From contig CACZSM010000100.1 in the NCBI GenBank assembly GCA_902783815.1, positions 1 through 11,853 on the forward strand: 11,853 nucleotides of DNA, in the 5' to 3' direction. The notes below the pieces were generated by a model. It saw nothing but the letters and a program-made list of their open reading frames with translations. It was not told the DNA's origin and ran no database searches. The position numbers were made by a program, and so were the translations under genes. How positions within the stretch are numbered: position 1 is the first letter of the stretch; the number at the start of each line of letters is the position of its first letter. The DNA comes from an uncultured Ruminococcus sp. Lineage in GTDB: Bacteria; Bacillota; Clostridia; Oscillospirales; Acutalibacteraceae. Shown piece by piece: positions 6,180-11,853 of this stretch.

Positions 6180-7727
6180 ATGGACGAGAATAATAACATT
6201 ACAATAGATGAAGAAAAAACCTCAGAGGAAACTGAGGAAACAGTAACTGAAAAAGCTGACAAAGAAGAAGCCGCTGCCGTCCCTGAGAAAAAGAAGGGAA
6301 GTCTCAGCCGCAAGGGAAAAAGAAGGCTGACATCAGCTGTAATAATATGCCTTGTGATCGTAGGCATAATACTGCTGAATGTAGTTGCGCTGGCGCTTAC
6401 ATCAAGGTTCCCCGTGTTTACCGCCGACATAACAAGCAACAGTGCTTTTGAACTGACAGAAGATTCTGTAAAATTAGCGGAATCCGTTTCAAAAAAGGTC
6501 AGAATACAGTTCATGATGAAAAAGAATGATTACGAATCCGTAAGCAACTACTGCAAGCAGGCAACAAGTATTGCTTCTCAGCTTGCAAGCTACTCAAATG
6601 GCATGGTATCAGTCGAATATATAGACCTCGTTGCCGATCCTACATTCCAGACTGCCTTCCCGGAGGATACGCTTTCTGCAACAGATGTTGTTGTTTCCTG
6701 CGGTGAAAAGTACAATATACTTTCAAAAGAGGATATGTTCAATTTTGAGTTATATGCCGATTCTTATCAGTATATAACCTCGTCGAAGGCAGAACAGGCA
6801 ATTGACAGTGCTATACTTAAAGTAACAAGTGAAGTAGTTACAAATGTTGCTCTCATTACTGATGACAGCGGCAACGATCACAGCTACTTTGAAAAAGTGC
6901 TTTATCTCAATAATTATAATGTCATTGAAATGACTATAGCAGATCAGGAAATACCGGATACTGCTGATACGGTCATTATTTATGCTCCTACAAAGGACTT
7001 CTCGGAGGAAGCAATAAGCAAACTTGAGAAATTCATATATAACGGCGGAAGCTATAAAAAGAACCTTATGTATATCTCAAACGAAAAACAGAATGATCTG
7101 CCGAATATCAATGCCTTCCTGAAAAATTACGGCGTAATGATATCAGACGGCCTTGCTTTCGATATGGACAGTTCAAGAGTTATCAGTTCAAGCAATAATT
7201 ATGATATAATCGTTGCAGCTCTCAATACAAATGTCTATTCCGATGGTCTGACGGATTCTTCATATCCTATTCTGTCATCAAGGGCAAGAGGACTTTCTCT
7301 GGATGAAAGTGTTGCAGTATCTGTATTGCAGTATTCGTCGCGTTCCGGCGTATGCCCGTATGATGCGGATGAGGATACATGGAATATGAGTGATGCCGTT
7401 ATCGGAGATGTCTGCGTAATGTCACAGAGTATTTATGGAAATGCTGAGGCACCGTCAAACATAATAGTATGCGGATCAGCCCTCATGTGGGATCAGACCT
7501 TCCTCCAGTCACAATACAGCAACAGACAGTTCCTCCTGAATATGATGGGTATTCTCAATAACAGACAGGATCCCTCCGTACAGATAGCTGAAAAGGTCAT
7601 AACTCAGTATGATCTGAATATGTCTGTTTCAGAAAAGGTAGTCGTAGGAGTTATAATGTTCGCAGTTATCCCGCTTATGATACTTGGCGCAGGACTGATC
7701 GTATTCATCGTGCGCCGCAGGAAATAA
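6180..7727 (+). CDS. GldG-like membrane-anchored auxiliary protein of the ABC transporter
   Basis: 515 residues, with ribosome binding site AAGGAGG (6165-6171) overlapping the permease stop, 8 nt before the ATG. Residues 1-50 are a highly charged, Glu/Lys-rich cytoplasmic tail. A membrane segment follows at about 52-73. The extracytoplasmic domain begins FTADITSNSAFELTEDSVKL, which matches the DLTxxxxxxLS entry of the GldG / ABC_transp_aux family. Other family-like stretches are VTNVALITDD and LEKFIYNGGSYKKNLMYI. A second membrane segment near 487-510 ends in RRRK. So both ends are in the cytoplasm and about 410 residues lie outside. It probably works as a non-catalytic partner of the ATPase and permease. 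The charged N-terminal tail is longer than I would expect for the family. Confidence 0.85.
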   Translation: MDENNNITIDEEKTSEETEETVTEKADKEEAAAVPEKKKGSLSRKGKRRLTSAVIICLVIVGIILLNVVALALTSRFPVFTADITSNSAFELTEDSVKLAESVSKKVRIQFMMKKNDYESVSNYCKQATSIASQLASYSNGMVSVEYIDLVADPTFQTAFPEDTLSATDVVVSCGEKYNILSKEDMFNFELYADSYQYITSSKAEQAIDSAILKVTSEVVTNVALITDDSGNDHSYFEKVLYLNNYNVIEMTIADQEIPDTADTVIIYAPTKDFSEEAISKLEKFIYNGGSYKKNLMYISNEKQNDLPNINAFLKNYGVMISDGLAFDMDSSRVISSSNNYDIIVAALNTNVYSDGLTDSSYPILSSRARGLSLDESVAVSVLQYSSRSGVCPYDADEDTWNMSDAVIGDVCVMSQSIYGNAEAPSNIIVCGSALMWDQTFLQSQYSNRQFLLNMMGILNNRQDPSVQIAEKVITQYDLNMSVSEKVVVGVIMFAVIPLMILGAGLIVFIVRRRK

Positions 7728-7740
7728 CGGGGGTGCTTCA

Positions 7741-9309
7741 ATGAAGAAAAATATAAGGCTTATAATTATTATTTCTATAATAGTAGCAGTGCTTGGCATT
7801 GCCTCAGCGGTACTGCTTTCAATGCCTGAAAGCGAGGACAGCGGCATAAAAACAACTGCCACTGATATCCTGCTCTATGATAAGACCTCTCTTGATGCAG
7901 AAGAAATAACCGTAGAAAATTTAAGCGGAGAGTTTACATTCCTCGGATTCAGCTATGCAAAAGAAGCAAGTCAGGCAGCCGAAGAGTCTGCTGCCGTGGA
8001 AAGCCAAAAAACAACAGATGAATCCAGAAACCTCCGGACAGTCGATGGGATCACGCCTTCTGATATTAAAATGCACTATACCATGCAGGGCTATGACGAT
8101 AATGAACTGATAAGCTCTCTTACGGATGTGCTTGCATATCAGTGCAGCTATCTTACGGCTTTGAAGATAGTTGACAGAAGCGGAAGCAAATACGCTGACT
8201 ATGGACTTGACAAGCCCCGAGCAACTATTACTGTTACATTCAGCAATAACTCTCAGGAAACCATATATTTAGGCTCGGATGCTCCTGGCGATGCCGGAAT
8301 ATATATGCGCCGTGACGGAAACGCTAATGTTTATCTGACAGCGCTTGATTCTGTTGATTCATTTTTTGTTGCAAAGCTGCAGTATTTTGATACAATGCTT
8401 ACCTCCGGACTTGAAACTGAGGAAACAATAAAACTATTCACTATTTCCGGAAGAGGCTTTGAAAAACCGATCAGCATTACATCCGATGTAGGCAATACTA
8501 CACTTTCTACATATGTGATGACATCTCCGAGGCGAGAGATATGCTCAACAGAAAAGGTTGAAAATGTTGCAAACGATCTGTTTGGCTTCAACGGACTTGC
8601 TGTTATATCCGCAAAGCCGACTAAAGAGGAAATTGCAAAATACGGTCTTGAAGATCCCTATGCAGAGGTAAGCGGAGAAGGAATAAACGGTACGGCTTAT
8701 ACTCTGCTGATATCCGAAGCAGACAGTGACGGCTGCTGCTATATCATGAAAAAGGATGGTACACTGATCTGTAAACTGCCTGTAGATGATATTTCCGGAT
8801 GGTATTATGCAGAGGATTATATGTTCTTTTCAAACAACATACTGTATCCTGTATTTACAGAGCTTACAGGAGTGGATATAACCACCGGCGGAAAAACATA
8901 TAATTACAGGCTTAAATCCGAGACAAAGGAAGATGAGCTATTCGAGATAGTAACAGTCACAGAGGTAACTCTGAAAGGCTACAGCGGCGAGATCAATGGA
9001 ATGGACACATATATAACAAACCTTGGCAACATACGCAGAGGTGAATATACAGACACCGTTACCGGAGATTTCAAGGAAATATACAAGGCTGTTCTGACCT
9101 ATTCACAGGACGATCCGACAGATACTATACAGATATACAGCAACGGTCAGAAATATCTGATGGCATATAATGGCATAGTAGAATGTTATGTTGATGCCGA
9201 TTATATACAGAAGCTTCTGGATCAGACAAAGCCGCTGTCCGAAGGAAAATCACTGGAATACATTGAAAAAACCACCGATGAAGAGTCTGTACAGGAAAAT
9301 TCGCAATAG
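7741..9309 (+). CDS. DUF4340 protein with two tandem copies, membrane-anchored
   Basis: 522 residues. The ribosome binding site is poor (GGGGGTG just before the ATG, 13 nt after the previous stop). Residues about 5-27 form an N-terminal membrane anchor or uncleaved signal after KKNIR. Two copies of the DUF4340 pattern are visible: YADYGLDKPRATITV...IYLGSDAP...IYMRRDG (151-192, extending to about 210) and IAKYGLEDPYAEV...CCYIMKKDG (298-340, extending to about 355). A low-complexity Ala/Glu/Ser stretch lies at 74-97, and the C-terminus is acidic. DUF4340 proteins often follow GldG-like genes, and this one is last before a terminator, which supports a role in the same extracytoplasmic complex. 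Molecular function is unknown. Confidence 0.85.
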   Translation: MKKNIRLIIIISIIVAVLGIASAVLLSMPESEDSGIKTTATDILLYDKTSLDAEEITVENLSGEFTFLGFSYAKEASQAAEESAAVESQKTTDESRNLRTVDGITPSDIKMHYTMQGYDDNELISSLTDVLAYQCSYLTALKIVDRSGSKYADYGLDKPRATITVTFSNNSQETIYLGSDAPGDAGIYMRRDGNANVYLTALDSVDSFFVAKLQYFDTMLTSGLETEETIKLFTISGRGFEKPISITSDVGNTTLSTYVMTSPRREICSTEKVENVANDLFGFNGLAVISAKPTKEEIAKYGLEDPYAEVSGEGINGTAYTLLISEADSDGCCYIMKKDGTLICKLPVDDISGWYYAEDYMFFSNNILYPVFTELTGVDITTGGKTYNYRLKSETKEDELFEIVTVTEVTLKGYSGEINGMDTYITNLGNIRRGEYTDTVTGDFKEIYKAVLTYSQDDPTDTIQIYSNGQKYLMAYNGIVECYVDADYIQKLLDQTKPLSEGKSLEYIEKTTDEESVQENSQ

Positions 9310-9332
9310 TCGATCAATAAAATTACATATTG

Positions 9333-9362
9333 AAAAAGCCTCCCTGTTCCGGGAGGCTTTTC
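9333..9362. terminator. Bidirectional intrinsic terminator
   Basis: GCCTCCC (9338-9344), loop TGTTCC, GGGAGGC (9351-9357) form a perfect GC-rich stem. It is flanked by A5 on the left (9333-9337) and T4 on the right (9358-9361). It can stop the DUF4340 operon from the left and the convergent repeat-protein gene from the right. Confidence 0.92.
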
Positions 9363-9368
9363 ATATAT

Positions 9369-9388
9369 CTGATGAGTTCCCTCATCAG
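9369..9388 (-). other. Second hairpin at the 3' end of the repeat-protein mRNA
   Basis: CTGATGAG and CTCATCAG pair perfectly over 8 bp around a 4-nt loop. Read as minus-strand RNA the loop is GGAA, a GNRA-type tetraloop; on the plus strand it is UUCC. It lies between the repeat-protein stop (9398-9396) and the shared terminator and has no U-run of its own. It may protect the 3' end or help termination. Confidence 0.55.
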
Positions 9389-9395
9389 TCTGAGC

Positions 9396-11853
9396 TTATA
9401 CCACTTTGATTGTAAATGTTTTTGTTGCCGTTGCGTTTGCGCTGTCCTTTACGACTACTTTTACATTGTAATCTATTACAGCGGTAGGAGTGAATGTTGC
9501 AGATGTTGCCGTACCGAATTCTGTGCCTATCTTTATCCATGATGAGCTGCTGGATTTCTTATAGTAGTACGCATATTTGTACGGTGAAGTTCCGTAGGAA
9601 GCCGAACCTTTTATTGTAACTGAATTTCCGACTGATACCGTTGTTGCGCTGACCGTTGATTTATTTGTCAGCGCCGGACGGGCATTTACTGTTACAGCAG
9701 ATGTTTTTGCAGCAGTTGCTCCGTTTTTGTCCTTTACTACTATTTTTACATCATATTGTGCGACAGTCCCCGGAGTGAATGTTGCGGATGTTGCGCTTCC
9801 GAAAGCTGTACCGATGGTAGTCCATGTAGATGACGATGATTTCTTATAGTAGAAAGCATAGGTATAAGGAGCTATGCCGCCGGATGCGGAGCCTTTAAGT
9901 GTTACTGAATTTCCTACTATTACCACATTTGTGCTTACCGTAGATGAATTTTTCAGAGGATCAGCAGCATTTACTGTTACTGAAAATGTCTTATCCTTTT
10001 TGAATCCGTTATTGTCCTTGACAGTTACCTTTGCATTATAGGTTCCCTCTGAACCTGGTTTAAATGACGCTGAAACTGCCGTACCAAATTCTGTTCCTAT
10101 TTTTGTCCAAGAGGAGCTTGTTGATTTCTTATAGTAGAATGCGTATTTGTACGGAGATGTACCGCCGGAAGCCGCACCCTTCATCGTAACGCTGTTACCG
10201 ACCTTAACGCTTGTGGAACTGATAGTTGAACTATTTACGATAGCATTTATAACTGTGATATCGAATGATTTTGAAACCACTTTTCCGGAATTGTCCTTGA
10301 CGGAAATCCTTGCTACATATGTTCCTGCTGCAGCCGGTGTAAAGCTGGCGGAGGTTTTTGAACTGTAGCCTGAGATCGTTGTCCAGGTAGTTGTAGAGGA
10401 TTTCCTGTAGTAATAGGCATATGTATATGGAGATGTACCGCCTGATGCCGCGCCTTTGAGAGTTACTGCATTTCCTGCCGGAATATTAGTTTTGCTTACG
10501 CTTGAATTATTTGAAAGCGGTGTTTTTGCTGTGACATTGAATGTTTTTGTAGCAGTCTTTCCGGCGCTGTCCTTTACGACGACCTTTGCATTGTATGTTG
10601 CTTCTGTACCAGGTGTAAATACTGCTGAAACTGCCGTACCGAATTCCGTTCCTATTTTTGTCCATGAGGAGCTTGTTGACTTTTTATAGTAGAATGCGTA
10701 TTTGTACGGTGACTTGCCTCCGGATGCTGCGCCCTTAAGCGTAACGGCTGATCCGGTATCAACGCTTGTACTGCTTATTGTAGAAGAATTATAGAGAGCT
10801 GCTGATGCAGATGCTGTAATTGTAAATGTACTTGTAACGACTGTACCGGTGACATCCTTTACTGATATTTTGACATCATATGTTGTTTCTGCACCCGGCT
10901 TAAAGCTCTGGGTAGTTGTGCTGGAGAATTCCGTTCCTATCTTTGTCCATGAGGAGCTGGATGATTTTTTGTAGTAATAAGCATAGGTATAAGGCGCAGT
11001 TCCGCCCGATGCCGCACCTTTCAGAGTTACCTCTGCTCCGACTGCTGCGCTTTTCGGTTCTACTGTAGAATTATTCGTAAGCGACTGCGGCTTTACAACA
11101 GATAGTGTAAATGTTTTATCAGATGTTTTTGAAGCGCTGTCCTTGACTGTTATCTTGATATCATATGTTGTTGAAGCAGACGGCGAGAATGTCTGGGAGG
11201 TTTCCGAGCCAAAAGCTGTCCCTATGACACTCCAGTTCGTTTCGGTTGTTTTCTTGTAGTAAAAAGCGTATTTGTATGGTGATGTACCGCCTGATGCCGC
11301 GCCTTTGAGAGTTACCTTGCTTCCGAAGTTTATTGTCGTTGCGCTTATTGTTGAATTGTTTTTCAGTGCTTCAACACTTGTAACACTCAATGATGTTGTT
11401 CTGCTTACGGAATGTCCTGAATCATCTGATACTGTGATCTTGATATTGTGTGTACCTGCTTTAGTTGGTTTATAAGCGTAGCTTGCGCTGGTGGAGTTGC
11501 TGCTGAGAGTAGTATAATCAGAATTTCCCGGAACTATGACATAGTAGGAATACTTATAATTTCCTGATCCTCCTGATGCAGCCGCTTTGATCGTGGCCGT
11601 ATTTCCGAGCGTTATCGAGTTTGCCGAAAGACTTAATGTAGCTGACAGTCCTGCCTTTACCGTAAGAGAAGCATTTTCGGATGCCGTTTTTCCTGATGAA
11701 TCCGATGCTGTTACCTTAATTGTAACTGTACCTGCTGAAGTCGGCTTATAGCTGCAGCTTGCATTTGTACCGGACTGTACAGAGCTTCCGTTTGCCTCGA
11801 ATTTATACTGTATCGTACCTGTTCCGCCGGAAGCGGCTGCTGTCAGCTTTACG
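9396..11853 (-). CDS. Large Ig/PKD-like tandem-repeat surface protein, C-terminal part (5' truncated)
   Basis: The minus-strand frame is open from the window edge to TAA at 9398-9396, giving 818 residues. A TTG at 11390 is not a real start, because the repeat pattern continues in frame beyond it. The fragment consists wholly of beta-sandwich modules: about 68 residues of a partial module (AAASGGTGTIQYKF), one divergent full module (AAASGGSGNYKYSYYV), then seven closely related modules of 92-95 residues. Each of the seven carries VTLKGAASGG, PY(K/T)YA(F/Y)YY(K/R)K, a W, FTP, Y..K..VKD and a final strand. The pattern resembles triple-tyrosine / PKD-type repeats of clostridial extracellular proteins. 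The protein ends with the last module: no LPXTG, dockerin or membrane anchor. It is probably secreted, with the modules acting as a stalk or adhesive region. The signal peptide and any enzyme domain are outside the window. Confidence 0.82.
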   Translation of the reverse strand, partial: VKLTAAASGGTGTIQYKFEANGSSVQSGTNASCSYKPTSAGTVTIKVTASDSSGKTASENASLTVKAGLSATLSLSANSITLGNTATIKAAASGGSGNYKYSYYVIVPGNSDYTTLSSNSTSASYAYKPTKAGTHNIKITVSDDSGHSVSRTTSLSVTSVEALKNNSTISATTINFGSKVTLKGAASGGTSPYKYAFYYKKTTETNWSVIGTAFGSETSQTFSPSASTTYDIKITVKDSASKTSDKTFTLSVVKPQSLTNNSTVEPKSAAVGAEVTLKGAASGGTAPYTYAYYYKKSSSSSWTKIGTEFSSTTTQSFKPGAETTYDVKISVKDVTGTVVTSTFTITASASAALYNSSTISSTSVDTGSAVTLKGAASGGKSPYKYAFYYKKSTSSSWTKIGTEFGTAVSAVFTPGTEATYNAKVVVKDSAGKTATKTFNVTAKTPLSNNSSVSKTNIPAGNAVTLKGAASGGTSPYTYAYYYRKSSTTTWTTISGYSSKTSASFTPAAAGTYVARISVKDNSGKVVSKSFDITVINAIVNSSTISSTSVKVGNSVTMKGAASGGTSPYKYAFYYKKSTSSSWTKIGTEFGTAVSASFKPGSEGTYNAKVTVKDNNGFKKDKTFSVTVNAADPLKNSSTVSTNVVIVGNSVTLKGSASGGIAPYTYAFYYKKSSSSTWTTIGTAFGSATSATFTPGTVAQYDVKIVVKDKNGATAAKTSAVTVNARPALTNKSTVSATTVSVGNSVTIKGSASYGTSPYKYAYYYKKSSSSSWIKIGTEFGTATSATFTPTAVIDYNVKVVVKDSANATATKTFTIKVV
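9399..11369 (-). repeat. Seven tandem coding repeats of about 280 nt
   Basis: Minus-strand order: 11369-11085, 11084-10800, 10799-10521, 10520-10245, 10244-9960, 9959-9675 and 9674-9399. Modules 1, 3, 5 and 7 read PYKYA; modules 2, 4 and 6 read PYTYA. The odd modules also share the start pattern A(L/I)xNxST(I/V)S. Modules 3 and 5 share an identical run of 28 residues beginning PYKYAFYYKK, and their DNA there differs at only scattered positions. This suggests amplification by two-module blocks or gene conversion. Confidence 0.85.

Noticed and set aside
10147..10689. Plus-strand frames of 70-80 codons inside the repeat region
   Set aside because: They recur at the repeat period as antisense shadows of the conserved modules and lack ribosome binding sites.
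9399..11369. CRISPR-like regular repetition
   Set aside because: The period is about 280 nt and the repeats are translated in one frame as protein modules; there are no short identical repeats with unique spacers.
11388..11390. TTG as a start codon for the repeat protein
   Set aside because: The same frame continues upstream to the window edge with clear repeat modules, so this is an internal leucine codon.

Overview
The window looks like chromosomal DNA of a Gram-positive anaerobe of the Clostridia, most likely Ruminococcus or a close relative. This is inferred from moderately AT-rich coding DNA with many ATA codons, strong AGGAGG-type ribosome binding sites, consensus sigma-A promoters, a methionine aminopeptidase with an N-terminal SEC-C zinc motif, and an ABC / GldF / GldG / DUF4340 gene set. 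No sequence search could be run. No mobile element, CRISPR array, tRNA or rRNA was seen.

Layout. (1) 1-1780, plus strand: the 3' end of argS, a methionine-synthase-like barrel protein that has lost key zinc ligands, and a 78-residue single-pass membrane protein. They are spaced 13-15 nt apart and closed by a strong intrinsic terminator. (2) 1796-2671, minus strand: map (methionine aminopeptidase with SEC-C), converging on that terminator and with its own promoter. (3) 2672-3728: about 1 kb without a convincing protein gene, but not empty. Its left part is a mosaic of diverged inverted repeats and hairpins. Two of the hairpins differ by a compensatory base-pair change. Its right part holds a probable small RNA gene on the minus strand (promoter, about 124 nt, three hairpins, terminator) and then the promoter of the next operon. 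(4) 3729-9309, plus strand: exodeoxyribonuclease III (xth/exoA), then a four-gene set: ABC ATPase, GldF-like permease, GldG-like membrane-anchored protein and a tandem DUF4340 protein. Close spacing or overlap suggests one transcript, ending at a bidirectional terminator. (5) 9396-11853, minus strand: the 3' end of a large repeat protein made of beta-sandwich (Ig/PKD/triple-tyrosine-like) modules, running off the right edge.

The ATPase, permease, GldG-like and DUF4340 proteins probably form one membrane complex. Its relatives are known from the Bacteroidota gliding/secretion locus, but the substrate in Firmicutes is not known to me. ExoIII upstream is a DNA-repair enzyme and probably only shares the promoter. 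The repeat protein is likely exported, but its signal peptide and any catalytic domain lie outside the window.

The points most worth a second look are the small RNA at 3361-3485, the zinc-ligand-poor MetH-like protein, the hairpin/repeat mosaic at 2787-3255, and the strict odd/even alternation of modules in the repeat protein, which points to growth by two-module units.
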